From contig NZ_CP022303.1 of assembly GCF_004216475.1 (NCBI RefSeq), positions 3,162,001 to 3,226,000 of the forward strand: a DNA stretch of 64,000 nt, in the 5' to 3' direction. Shown piece by piece: positions 47,225 to 55,911 of the stretch. The position numbers and the translations under genes are program-made. The stretch comes from Thalassococcus sp. S3. GTDB lineage: Bacteria; Pseudomonadota; Alphaproteobacteria; Rhodobacterales; Rhodobacteraceae. The notes beneath the pieces are model-generated. The model worked only from the letters and a program-made list of their open reading frames with translations. It had not been told where the DNA came from and made no database searches. Positions within the stretch are counted from its first letter, which is position 1, and each line of letters opens with the position of its first letter.

Positions 47225-48316
47225 CTATGACGCCAGCGCATCCTGTATCGCCTTGAGCTTGGACCGGCTGACCGGCGCGGGCGGCAGATCATCTCCGTCA
47301 AAAAGACACCGCCCCTTATCCTTTGTCCGTTCGAACCGGGTCACGCGCACCGGGTTCACAAGATAACTGCGATGTGTCTGCAGAAAGCCCGCGGGAAGCA
47401 GCCGCTTGGCCGCCTCGGTCACGGGCCAGACGCAGAACAGGCGGTCCTTCTCGGTATAGACTTGCGTGTAATGTCCGTCCGCACGGACGAACAACACGTC
47501 CTCGGCAGAGATGAAGACCTTCCCGCCATCCCGTTCGCATGGGATCTGGAGCAATGGCTTCGAACCGGCGGGCCCCGCTTCGGACTTTGATGTTTTCTCC
47601 TCAGGTGCGGGCAGATACGTCACGCTGACCCACAGGCAGGCACCAAACATTACGAAGCTGAAAAGGATCACGCCAAGCGCGAGTGTTTCATTGCTCATCA
47701 AGGGGCCAAATTCCGCGCCGCTGGGAACAGCGGTGAACCGGGTTCCGGCCATGGCCAGGAAGTGTACGGTACAGACAGCGATCGCAAAGCAAAGCGTACC
47801 CAGCAGAATATGCCTGTTTGTTCGCTGACCATAAGCGATGCCGAACGCCAGAACACAAAGGGCAATTGCGGCGATCGAGGAGAGTATGACACCCGGCAGC
47901 GTATATACGGCCCGACACAGCTCCAGCCCTGCCATGCCGATATAGTGCATGACCAAAATCCCGATCCCCACGATCCCCCCGGCGAGCGAGATCGTTCGAC
48001 GGTTCCGTTCGGTAAAGTGGAGAAGAATGAGAGCGGCCCCGACGATGAGGATCGCCGCGAGCGCAGAGACGAGCGTAATCGCGGCGTCGTAGTAGAACAG
48101 GATGGGCATTTGCAGCCCCAGCATAGCGATGAAATGCATCGCCCAGATGCCGCCGCCAAGGGCCACCGCAGCAAGGGCAACCGAAGCCTTCTTTTCAAAG
48201 ACCGGCTTGGCGGCAAGGTCGCGTGTCATCGAAAGCCCCGTAAAGCCAGCCACCAAAGCGACAAGGCAGGACATAACGACGAGGAACCCATTGTGGCTGA
48301 CGTCGACAAATTCCAT
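47225..48316 (-). CDS. coxC: CoxC-type MHYT-LytTR membrane transcriptional regulator
   Basis: A 363-residue protein. The N-terminal membrane part has three MHYT repeats (AMHFIAMLG at 59-67, VMHYIGMAG at 122-130, VHFLAMAG at 184-191); their His/Met residues may bind copper and sense a gas such as CO or O2. The C-terminal LytTR DNA-binding domain runs about 255-360 (VLFVRADGHYTQVYTEKDRLFCVWPVTEAAKRL; FLQTHRSYLVNP). CoxC and CoxH of Oligotropha have the same plan. The gene is directly upstream of coxM and so close that it may be transcribed with it; its likely site is the repeat at 47187-47220. Confidence 0.92.
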   Translation of the reverse strand: MEFVDVSHNGFLVVMSCLVALVAGFTGLSMTRDLAAKPVFEKKASVALAAVALGGGIWAMHFIAMLGLQMPILFYYDAAITLVSALAAILIVGAALILLHFTERNRRTISLAGGIVGIGILVMHYIGMAGLELCRAVYTLPGVILSSIAAIALCVLAFGIAYGQRTNRHILLGTLCFAIAVCTVHFLAMAGTRFTAVPSGAEFGPLMSNETLALGVILFSFVMFGACLWVSVTYLPAPEEKTSKSEAGPAGSKPLLQIPCERDGGKVFISAEDVLFVRADGHYTQVYTEKDRLFCVWPVTEAAKRLLPAGFLQTHRSYLVNPVRVTRFERTKDKGRCLFDGDDLPPAPVSRSKLKAIQDALAS

Positions 48317-48649
48317 GTACTCAAACTGACTAAAAATCCAGCATATGGCAAATGCCGCGACATCGTGGACCGTTCAAAACCACGTTGCCTGAAAAGACGG
48401 TCGCCTCATCCGCGCTTGATCCGGAGTTTGAGAGCAGACTTGGTTTGCCAGGAAGTCCACATTCCTAAATTGGGCGAGACGCATTGAAATAAGCCCCGTC
48501 CAGACATCCGTTGAATGACATTATTGGTGTTCGATTTTGAGGGCGTTTGGAACCCTGAGAAAGACTTCTTGACGACCGTCTTTGCAAGCATCCAGCAAAA
48601 AGTGAGAGGGTGCGCCGGAGGGAAAACCTGTAATCAGGCCTCACAGCCA
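48317..48649 (+). other. Intergenic stretch upstream of coxC, no supported gene
   Basis: About 330 bases hold the coxC promoter region on the minus strand. No open frame has a ribosome site or known domain. The right part grades into transposase remnants. Confidence 0.45.
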
Positions 48650-48730
48650 CTAGATGACCGTGCCAGCGCGGGCGATGGCTGAGAAGAAGACCTTGGAACA
48701 GCGGTCGTGTCGTGTTGCCACGCGCCTCCA
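48650..48730 (-). pseudogene. C-terminal remnant of an IS5-family transposase
   Basis: The minus strand reads WRRVATRHDRCSKVFFSAIA ending at a TAG at 48650-48652. This is the conserved end of IS5-family transposases (W-R-R-V/I-A-T-R-Y-D...FLSAIALAA). Only about 27 codons are recognisable; the rest of the element is lost. Confidence 0.6.
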
Positions 48731-48787
48731 GCTTTCAGGCCGCCGCACATGATTTCGATCAGGGAGATCGTTTTTTCCGACGAAAGC

Positions 48788-48868
48788 GTCGAAGATTCGC
48801 GGCGTGTCACAACTCAAGAGGTTTTCCTCTCTGCAATCGCTCTTTCGGCTATCATCCTTTACTGGCTA
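48788..48868 (+). pseudogene. Second IS5-type transposase C-terminal remnant, opposite strand
   Basis: The plus strand reads EDSRRVTTQEVFLSAIALSAIILYWL, again the IS5-family tail, but with substitutions. It lies about 60 bases from the other remnant and in the opposite direction, so two insertions or an inversion happened here. Confidence 0.5.
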
Positions 48869-48918
48869 GACAGATCTTTGTACTTAAAAAACCTGCCCAA
48901 GAAAGACCAATCAGAGCA

Positions 48919-49380
48919 ATGTCCGACCGCAATTTTGAACCGATGACCAAAGCCGAAGTTGTGACTGCGCAACGTGCTTGGGCGAAATGTGTAACTGATC
49001 AAGACGTAGAGGGATTACTCGCACTCTATGACTTCGGCGATCCTGACGAACCGCTTTTGTTCAAACCCACCTTGGCGGACGTGATCCGTCTCGATGAGAA
49101 GGGAGCGAGAGCGTATTTTGTTGGCGGTGATGCTGACTATCCGCAGGACGGTGGTTTTCTCAAACGCGGATGGAAGAAAGTCGAGTTCCAAAGCGCCGTC
49201 GGCCCCATCCTGAAAGCGGGAGGGCTGGGATATAAGGACATGGGCCACTACACGTTCGTGGATGGAGCGGGGAACGCAACGCGGGCCGACTATACGTTTG
49301 CCTATCACAAACTGAACGGACATGTTTTGATCTCGCTGCATCATTCTTCGCTCACATGGTTCCCACCAGTTGAGAGCTGA
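48919..49380 (+). CDS. Iota-class carbonic anhydrase-like protein (COG4337/SgcJ-EcaC-like fold)
   Basis: A 153-residue protein from ATG 48919; the frame is open upstream through the transposase remnant but that part is not related. The pattern is that of the SgcJ/EcaC-like domain in iota carbonic anhydrases: QRAWAKCVTDQDVEGLLALYD near the N-terminus, a central MGHYTFVDGAGNATRADYTFAYHKLNG, and the terminal LISLHHSSL with the characteristic HHSS. Iota enzymes interconvert CO2 and bicarbonate, some without metal. No signal peptide. Nearness to the CO-oxidising cluster is suggestive only. It could be another NTF2-like family member. Confidence 0.6.
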   Translation: MSDRNFEPMTKAEVVTAQRAWAKCVTDQDVEGLLALYDFGDPDEPLLFKPTLADVIRLDEKGARAYFVGGDADYPQDGGFLKRGWKKVEFQSAVGPILKAGGLGYKDMGHYTFVDGAGNATRADYTFAYHKLNGHVLISLHHSSLTWFPPVES

Positions 49381-49448
49381 GGCAGAGCAACTCGGAACAC
49401 ACCCGAACGAAAAACAGCCTCCACACCTCCAGAGAAGGGTTTCACCTT

Positions 49449-49835
49449 ATGTCTCTCAACTACGTCATGCTTGGCTCAAATGATGTCAAAAGCGCGCGGA
49501 GCTTTTACGACGCGGTCCTGTCCGTCATCGGGGGCACACTCACGGCAGAGTACATGCCCCACGCATTCTGTTACGAATTGCGAGGGGGCGGTCGCGTATG
49601 GGTTGCCACACCATTCAACGAAGAGACGGCGGTGTCCGGAAATGGCAATATGGTGGGGTTGGCATGCGAGACTGCGGAAGAAGTCGATGCGGCGCACCAA
49701 ATGGCCCTCTCCAAGGGTGGAGTGAACGAAGGTGACCCCGGCCCACGACCGAAATACGGCCCCGACTTTTACGGCGCATATGTCCGCGACTTGGACGGCA
49801 ACAAAATGAGTTTTGTCTATCTCGGCAAAAGCTGA
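49449..49835 (+). CDS. VOC (glyoxalase/bleomycin resistance-like) family protein
   Basis: A 128-residue protein with the VOC pattern: LNYVMLGSNDVKSARSFYDAVLSVIGG at the start and a C-terminal PDFYGAYVRDLDGNKMSFVY, where the last acidic side chains normally bind metal. Such small VOC enzymes act on varied substrates, including glyoxal adducts and aromatic rings; this one cannot be named more closely. It stands alone, followed by a long inverted repeat. Confidence 0.87.
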   Translation: MSLNYVMLGSNDVKSARSFYDAVLSVIGGTLTAEYMPHAFCYELRGGGRVWVATPFNEETAVSGNGNMVGLACETAEEVDAAHQMALSKGGVNEGDPGPRPKYGPDFYGAYVRDLDGNKMSFVYLGKS

Positions 49836-49854
49836 GACGATCACCCAGCATTTC

Positions 49855-49895
49855 CTTCATGGTTCTGCCTCAGACGATCAGGCAGAACCATGAAG
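49855..49895. repeat. Perfect 16-bp inverted repeat with 9-base loop
   Basis: CTTCATGGTTCTGCCT at 49855-49870 pairs perfectly with AGGCAGAACCATGAAG at 49880-49895. It begins 20 bases after the VOC stop. There is no U-tract on the plus strand, so it may be a strong processing hairpin or terminator of a less usual kind, or a mobile-element trace. Confidence 0.85.
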
Positions 49896-50039
49896 AACCG
49901 AGATCCATGCCGGGACAGATTCCTTGTTAGCAACTTCGCTATCAGTGTTCATTCCAGATGGACGCGGATGACCGCTGATTTGCCCCTGATCCGGCCAGTT
50001 CAGGTTTAGGCACCGCACCTCTTTTCTGAGACGCCGCGC

Positions 50040-50468
50040 TCAACACGTGTTGAACGGAGCGATTGCGGAGGTCATGCCACAGTCGTCCTGCATTGCGTAT
50101 CGCGTGAGATCGGCGAGGCTCTGCGTTCCGGTCTTCTTTTTGAGTGCCAGGCTGAGATTGGCGACCGTTTTATAGCTCACCCCCAGCCCTTTCGGGATGT
50201 CCGTCAAATCCTCACCTTCGGTGAGGCGTTGCAGCATCTCGACTTCGCGGGGTGCGAATGACGCGTGTTGCGACTGAAGAGCGATCACCTCTGGCACACG
50301 CGCGTGGTCAAGATACGTGTTTCCCTGTGCCGGGGTTGAGATCGCTTCGCGAAAACGGGACAGCGGGGCGTTCAGGCGCGGCGACTTCGTCCATCCGGTA
50401 TTGCCCGCACTCGCGGTTGGAACCGGCATGACCGTGACCACCGCACATTTGCTTCGATCGGCAACCAT
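50040..50468 (-). pseudogene. Truncated LuxR-type response regulator (C-terminal HTH part)
   Basis: About 142 codons remain. The last 60 residues form a clear LuxR helix-turn-helix (FAPREVEMLQRLTEGEDLTDIPKGLGVSYKTVANLSLALKKKTGTQSLADLTRYAM). Upstream of it only part of a receiver-like domain is left, without its phospho-acceptor region. The 5' end meets, tail to head, the broken permease gene on the other strand near 50440, so the N-terminal half was lost by a rearrangement. Confidence 0.65.
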
Positions 50469-50804
50469 AGAGGCAATCGCCGCCCTTCATATCGCGTTAG
50501 CGCGTGGCCGTGGGATTGGCGAGGGGCGCGTGATCAGGCGACATGCCTTGCGCAACGCACTCTTGTCGGTTGTGACGATCTTCGCCCTCGAAAGCACCTT
50601 TGTGCTGGAGGGGGCCGCCGCAGCAGATCGCGTGTCTGGATGGCGGGGCGCAGCCTGATTTTCATCGAGGCCGTTGAGTGGCGTGACTATCCGGTCATCC
50701 AGGCCTTTGTTCTCTTTAGCGCAATTCCGTTTGTCACGTCGAACCTCGTGGTTGACCTGCTCACGTTGTGGCTCGATCCGCGAACCGCGCAGGGTGGACT
50801 ATGA
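50435..50804 (+). pseudogene. Remnant of a DppB-like ABC permease (5' truncated, frameshifted)
   Basis: Homology starts abruptly at LLRSATIEAIAALHIALARGRGIGEGRVIRRHALRNALLSVVTIF, the EAA loop of DppB proteins, without the first four membrane segments. The frame changes near 50640-50655, after which FIEAVEWRDYPVIQAFVLFSAIPFVTSNLVVDLLTLWLDPR follows in another frame up to the stop at 50804. It overlaps the next permease gene by four bases, as in intact operons. Confidence 0.8.
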
Positions 50805-51599
50805 CGGCATCCGATCCGTTGCGTATGTGCGCCCTCATTCTTGCGGGCCTCGTTCTAATGCTCGCGGTTTTTGGTCCCAACATAACACCCTACGATCCAT
50901 TGATACCTGATCCGATCAACCGGCTGGCACCGCCGATTGCCACGCATTGGTTTGGCACTGATCACCTGGGTCGTGACGTCTTTAGCCGTATCCTGGCGGG
51001 CGCGCGCTTGTCGGTGGGCCTCGCCATTTTGGTGGTGTCAGCGGTCGTCGAGGTCGTGGGCGGCCTGGTTTCGGGGATGCTGGGACGGTGCCGCGCTTAT
51101 GCGCCTGACCGATGCGTTCCTTGCTTAGCCCGAGCTTGTGGCCGCTCTGGCTGTTGCGGGGGTTCTGGGTGGAGGTGGGACTGAGGTCCTCTTTGCTCTC
51201 GCTTTGGTCGGATGGATGCGTTACGCGCGGGTTATACGAGCGGAGACACTCAGCACGGCAGCATCCGATAATGTCGCGCTTGGAAGACTGAGCGGTGTGA
51301 GTTCGATGCGTGTTGCGATTGACCATCTTTTGACACCCGTAGGGCCTGCGATCATCGTAGTGATGACGAAGCATTTAGCACGCGCCATCCTCCCGATTTC
51401 GGGCCTTGGCTTCCTTGGATTTGGTGCGTCTCCACCGCAGCCAGAATGGGGTGCCATTCTGCTTGAGGCGCGCAGTTACATCTTTTCAGCGCTCGCTTAT
51501 GCGTTACTGCCTGGCCTGCCGATCATCATCTCGGCTTTGGCGTTCAATCTATCTGGTGACCTGTTGCGTGATCGCGTTGGTCTGGCGGAACAAAAATGA
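50801..51599 (+). pseudogene. DppC-like ABC permease, broken by frameshift and stop codon
   Basis: Starts at ATG 50801 with normal DppC features (HWFGTDHLGRDVFSRILAGARLSVGLAILVV). The frame is lost near 51085-51095. The continuing frame has LMRLTDAFLA, then a TAG at 51126-51128, then PELVAALAVAGVLGGGG...ALALVGWMRYARVIRAETLS and a full C-terminal half to 51599. Two lesions show that the gene is dead. It overlaps the DMT transporter start. Confidence 0.82.
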
Positions 51600-52501
51600 C
51601 GGCACAACTGCGCGGGATCGCTCTCAGGATCCTATCTGGCCTGCTGTTCACCGCAATGGCGGCCACGATCAAGGCCATCGGTGACGCAGTGCCGCTGGGG
51701 CAGCTTGTTTTCTTCCGGTCTGCGGTCGCGATGGTACCGCTGGTAATCTTTCTTTGGGCGCGGCAGGAGTTCCCCCAAGGGCTCGCGACGCGCCGTCCGA
51801 TGGGACATCTCGTGCGGTGTATATTGGGCGGTGCGGCCATGTTCACCTCGTTCGCGACGCTGCGCCTTTTGCCGATCGCAGAGGCGACAATGCTCTCTTA
51901 TCTCTCGCCCGTCATGACCGTGGCACTTGCGGCACTGCTCTTGAACGAACGTTCTGGCCTGTACCGCTGGCTTGGCGTCGGCTTTGGTCTTTTCGGAGCC
52001 GCTGTGCTGACGTTTCCTCATTTCACAGCCGACAGCCCTCAACTCCTTGGGATTGCGCTGGGGCTCACAACAGCGGGCCTGACAGCGGGTGCACTGGTGC
52101 AAGTGCGCACGCTGGCGAAATCGGAAAGTCCAGGCGCCATTGCCTTTTATTTCGCACTCGCATCAGCGGCATTTGGCCTCGCAACAGCGCCATGCGGTTG
52201 GAGCGCACCTGAGCCTCTGATCTGGCTCCTGCTTATCTTGACCGGGCTCTTCGGCGGAGCCGCCCACATCGCGATGACTTTGGCATTCAGATATGCCGAA
52301 GCGTCGCTGCTTGCGCCTTTTGAGTATCTCACCGTTCTGTGGGCTGCCGCAATCGGTGCAGTTGCGTTCGCGGAGATCCCCGGTCTCACGTTTCTGCTTG
52401 CAGCGCCCCTTGTCGTGATGGGCGCCCTGCTTTCCACGTCGGGAGTTTCAATTCGGAGAGCACACAGGATACAGGGCTCGAAGGGCATAACCAGTAAATA
52501 G
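51596..52501 (+). CDS. DMT superfamily transporter (EamA domains)
   Basis: A 301-residue inner-membrane protein with two EamA repeats and about ten hydrophobic segments: LFTAMAATIKAIGDAVPLGQLVFFRSAVAMVPL and FATLRLLPIAEATMLSYLSPVMTVALAALLLNERSG in the first half, and AHIAMTLAFRYAEASLLAPFEYLTVLWAAAIG in the second. Such proteins export or import small metabolites; substrate unknown. It overlaps the broken permease stop (ATGA) and is the only intact gene of that former operon. Confidence 0.9.
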   Translation: MTAQLRGIALRILSGLLFTAMAATIKAIGDAVPLGQLVFFRSAVAMVPLVIFLWARQEFPQGLATRRPMGHLVRCILGGAAMFTSFATLRLLPIAEATMLSYLSPVMTVALAALLLNERSGLYRWLGVGFGLFGAAVLTFPHFTADSPQLLGIALGLTTAGLTAGALVQVRTLAKSESPGAIAFYFALASAAFGLATAPCGWSAPEPLIWLLLILTGLFGGAAHIAMTLAFRYAEASLLAPFEYLTVLWAAAIGAVAFAEIPGLTFLLAAPLVVMGALLSTSGVSIRRAHRIQGSKGITSK

Positions 52502-52981
52502 CTCTTTCAGTAACGGCCGTTGCAGACAGAAAGACCTTTAGACATCTGCCATTACGCTTGCTGCAAGCCGACAACCCGTGTTGCGCAAGAACATGATCGC
52601 TACCGCTTGCCGACAGTACATCACTCAGAAATGTCACCGGAGCGACGCCCGCGTAGCTTTCCGTATTGGACCGACATCCTGCGCCCTGCTTCGACCGTGC
52701 TTAGGAACTCTTTGCGGACTTGGGACATCGGATGGCAGTACACCGCTGCAAAGGCGCTGGCCGAGGCGAGATATTCGGACAGCGAGATATAGGCGGTCAC
52801 GAGCCACAAGACCTTGGGAATGGTGCAGAAGTATCGATTACAGGCAGACCAGAAGTCTGCCTCCAAGCGCGCCTCAGCGCGTCGCGAACGGACTGAAAAC
52901 GGAGCATGAAGGTGCGAAACTTTCACATGCGCTTCATCGAACCGAAAGCGATATGAGCGGAAAACATGGCCTTTTTAGGTA
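52502..52981. other. Intergenic stretch with one doubtful small frame
   Basis: About 480 bases between the DMT gene and tRNA-Leu. The minus strand at 52621-52926 could encode a 101-residue protein from a GTG start (with WLVTAYISLSEYLASASAFAAVYCHPMSQVRKEF), but I see no ribosome site and know no family. Nothing else is recognisable. Confidence 0.35.
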
Positions 52982-53066
52982 TGGTGCGGGTGAAGGGACT
53001 TGAACCCCCACGCCTTGCGGCGCCAGAACCTAAATCTGGTGCGTCTACCAATTCCGCCACACCCGC
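52982..53066 (-). tRNA. tRNA-Leu, anticodon UAG
   Basis: On the minus strand the gene begins GCGGGTGTGGCGGAATTGG and folds as a class II tRNA with a long variable arm (CGCCGCAAGGCG). The acceptor stem is GCGGGTG/CACCCGC, the T-loop is GTTCAAGTC, and the anticodon stem CCAGA/TCTGG encloses the loop TTTAGGT with anticodon TAG. CCA is encoded at the 3' end. It reads CUA and probably other CUN leucine codons. Confidence 0.97.
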
Positions 53067-53251
53067 ATGCCATAGGCTCGCTTATGTGGGGCGTCTGATA
53101 GCAAAGCCCGACCAGGGATGCGAGAGCAAATGCGCCAAAGCTGAGTCCGCAATGCATCACCGGGTGTAAAAAGCGCGTACACGCCGGCGACATTAATAGG
53201 GTGTTCATCTAGCTTGCGGAAAACGATATAATAGTCGAGCGAAAGTGTGTG

Positions 53252-53755
53252 ATGACCCTTGAGACCTCAGGACCTGGTAGGTGGTCCGGATCAGAATTGT
53301 CTAATATTCCGCTTATGGGCGGCCTGCCCAAGGGCACGCCCATTCTCACCTTGGACGGATTTCTGCCTGTTGAGTATCTCACGCCCGGAGATCGCATCAT
53401 AACGCGCAATTCGGGAAGTACGCAGCTCTGCGGGCATGTGGTGCGCACGGTTCGTGTTCATGCCGTACGACTTGCCATGAATGCGTTGGGCGAGGCACGC
53501 CCGGAACAGACATTCGACATGCCGGCGGATCAGCACATCCTGTTACGCGGTCCAAAAGCCGAAGCGCTTTCTGGGCAGCCACAGACAACGGTGCCGGTCG
53601 GCTTTCTGGTGAATGACGAAACAATCCGGGATCTGGGCGAAGTGGACATGGTTCTGCATCATCTCGTCTTTGAGCGTATGCAGGTGGTCTATGCGGGCGG
53701 CTTGGAAGTGCTCGGGGCGACGGGTCTGCCGCAACATGTGAGACCGGCCGCCTAA
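53252..53755 (+). CDS. Hint-domain protein lacking the nucleophilic cysteine
   Basis: The 167-residue protein has the Hint_2 (hedgehog/intein-like) pattern common in Rhodobacterales: GLPKGTPILTLDGFLPVEYLTPGDRIITRNSG near residues 25-56, a central DMPADQHILLRGPKAEALSG with the block-like His, and a C-terminal HHLVFERMQVVYAGGLEVL. In active Hint domains a Cys or Ser opens the domain (C-F-x-x-G-T); here that place is taken by GLPKGT. So self-cleavage is unlikely. GTG 53249 directly before the ATG is an alternative start. No signal peptide. Confidence 0.8.
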   Translation: MTLETSGPGRWSGSELSNIPLMGGLPKGTPILTLDGFLPVEYLTPGDRIITRNSGSTQLCGHVVRTVRVHAVRLAMNALGEARPEQTFDMPADQHILLRGPKAEALSGQPQTTVPVGFLVNDETIRDLGEVDMVLHHLVFERMQVVYAGGLEVLGATGLPQHVRPAA

Positions 53756-54624
53756 AGGCCAAGATCACGAAAGACCTTTGGCACGGTGTCGGAAAGATCT
53801 TCGGCAATCAGGCCCGGACCGATGACACGGGCGCATTCGACATGCAGCCAGGCGGCCGTTTCCGCCGCGTCCGGCGGCGACCATCCCCGCGCCAGCAATC
53901 CCGCAATAAGGCCCGTCAAGACGTCCCCCGATCCTGCGGTTGCAAGCCAGGGTGCTGTTCGGTCGTATGCCGCCGCGTGGAGCGCGCAGCGACCATCCGA
54001 GTCAGCGATCACCGTGTCCGGCCCTTTGAAAAGAATGGTGCATCCTGCCCGCGCCGCCGCCTCCCGCGTGGCATCCACTTTGGAATAGGCGGGGCCGCTT
54101 TCCGGCGTCTCTCGCAATGTGTCGGCAATGTCGGGAAAGAGCGCGCGAAACTCGCCGCCATGAGGCGTCATCACGCAACGTGCATGAACCGCGTCCAAAA
54201 GCTCTGGTCGTCTGGCAATCAGGGTCAGCGCGTCCGCATCAAGAACAATGGCACGGTCGGGATCCTCCAGGGCGACCCCGACGCGTTGCGCGGCCCGCTC
54301 GTCCAGGCCAAGCCCAGGTCCCAGGCCGACGGCAGAAAACCGTGGATCACTGAGGAGTTTGCGCAGCATATCCGCATCCTCGACCCGCCTGAGCATAAGC
54401 GCGGTGATCTGGCTGGCCACCTCCATCTGAGCGGCCGGGGGGACACCCAGCGTGACCAATCCGGCACCCACCCTCAACGCGGCACGCGCCGCAAGCCGCG
54501 CAGCACCGGTTCGTCCCGTGCCGCCGGACAAGATCAGGGCATGGCCGTGGCTGTATTTGTGCCCGTCCCGCTTTGCGAGATGCTCCAAGGGCAGCGTGGT
54601 GCGGTCGATCAGGCGCACTGACAT
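53752..54624 (-). CDS. nnrD: ADP/ATP-dependent NAD(P)HX dehydratase
   Basis: A 290-residue ribokinase-like enzyme that dehydrates the damaged hydrate NADHX or NADPHX back to the normal cofactor. The family pattern is clear: KYSHGHALILSGGTGRTGAARLAARAALRVGAGLVTLG near residues 22-59, CVMTPHGGEFRALFPD near 148, and the ATP-site ATAGSGDVLTGLIAGLLARG near 229. In E. coli and many relatives it is fused to the epimerase; here it is a separate reading frame that follows the epimerase gene after 42 bases. The Hint gene on the other strand overlaps its 3' end by four bases. Confidence 0.92.
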   Translation of the reverse strand: MSVRLIDRTTLPLEHLAKRDGHKYSHGHALILSGGTGRTGAARLAARAALRVGAGLVTLGVPPAAQMEVASQITALMLRRVEDADMLRKLLSDPRFSAVGLGPGLGLDERAAQRVGVALEDPDRAIVLDADALTLIARRPELLDAVHARCVMTPHGGEFRALFPDIADTLRETPESGPAYSKVDATREAAARAGCTILFKGPDTVIADSDGRCALHAAAYDRTAPWLATAGSGDVLTGLIAGLLARGWSPPDAAETAAWLHVECARVIGPGLIAEDLSDTVPKVFRDLGL

Positions 54625-54666
54625 CAGGTCAAATTATCCTCTTGATGACGGGATCCAGCCTATCGC

Positions 54667-55371
54667 TCACAATCCGATGTCCTTGACAATGAGATGCCCG
54701 CACGCAGTCGGGCCATCCGCGAGGTAATGCCCCCGCTTGGCCAGATGAAAGGTCACCGTAAGCTCGGCCATGATCGCGGAATCCACCGCGTCCTCGGATC
54801 CGGGCAGGCCAAGATATCGACCGCTATCGGCACAAAGACCGCTGGGAATGTCTACGGCCACGACCTTTGGAAGGCGCGGGTCAAACCGTGCCTGGTTCAG
54901 GTCCGACTGAACATGTTCGGCCCGGAAGGGCCGCGACAGCCCGGTGCCAAAGAGCGCATCAAGGATCAGATCATAAGCATCAAGATGCGCAAGGAAGCCC
55001 GCTGCTGTCTTGTCTCCAAAGGCGGCCACTTCCCCCAAACGACACCATTGCCGATAGTTTTCGGCGGCATCCGGCGGCAGCTTTCCGGGATCGCCATAGA
55101 TCACGACGTCCACCGCCCAATGGAGCTCTCGCAGCAGCCTTGCGACCACGAAGCCATCCCCGCCATTGTTGCCAGGCCCGCATAAGATCAAAGCGCGACG
55201 TGCGGCCTGCGGCGTCGCCCCAGGTTGTGCAAACTCCGGCCAGGTCTCGAAAATTCCTTCGACCACACCCTGCCCTGCCCGTTCCATCAGCGCCAGGCCG
55301 GTGACCTGACCGCTGTCGATGGCCGCCTGTTCGATGGCCCGCATTTCCGCGCCTGTGAGTAACTCTGGCAT
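54667..55371 (-). CDS. nnrE: NAD(P)HX epimerase (YjeF N-terminal domain)
   Basis: A 234-residue protein starting MPELLTGAEMRAIEQAAIDSGQVTGLALMERAG, with the nucleotide-binding motif LCGPGNNGGDGFVVARLL near residues 62-79 and KVVAVDIPSGLCADSG near 169. It interconverts the R and S forms of NAD(P)HX so that the dehydratase can repair both. I start at 55371 (in-frame ATG), ten codons inside the longest open frame. It is in the same frame as nnrD, separated by 14 codons that include a TGA and a TAA. Confidence 0.92.
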   Translation of the reverse strand: MPELLTGAEMRAIEQAAIDSGQVTGLALMERAGQGVVEGIFETWPEFAQPGATPQAARRALILCGPGNNGGDGFVVARLLRELHWAVDVVIYGDPGKLPPDAAENYRQWCRLGEVAAFGDKTAAGFLAHLDAYDLILDALFGTGLSRPFRAEHVQSDLNQARFDPRLPKVVAVDIPSGLCADSGRYLGLPGSEDAVDSAIMAELTVTFHLAKRGHYLADGPTACGHLIVKDIGL

Positions 55372-55380
55372 CTGCCTTGA

Positions 55381-55878
<498 letters not shown>

Positions 55879-55911
55879 TACACTGCTATCCAAGAGAGAG
55901 GACCCTACGGA

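Noticed and set aside
52621..52926. Possible 101-residue minus-strand gene before tRNA-Leu
   Set aside because: GTG start without a ribosome site and no known family; kept only as a note on the intergenic stretch.
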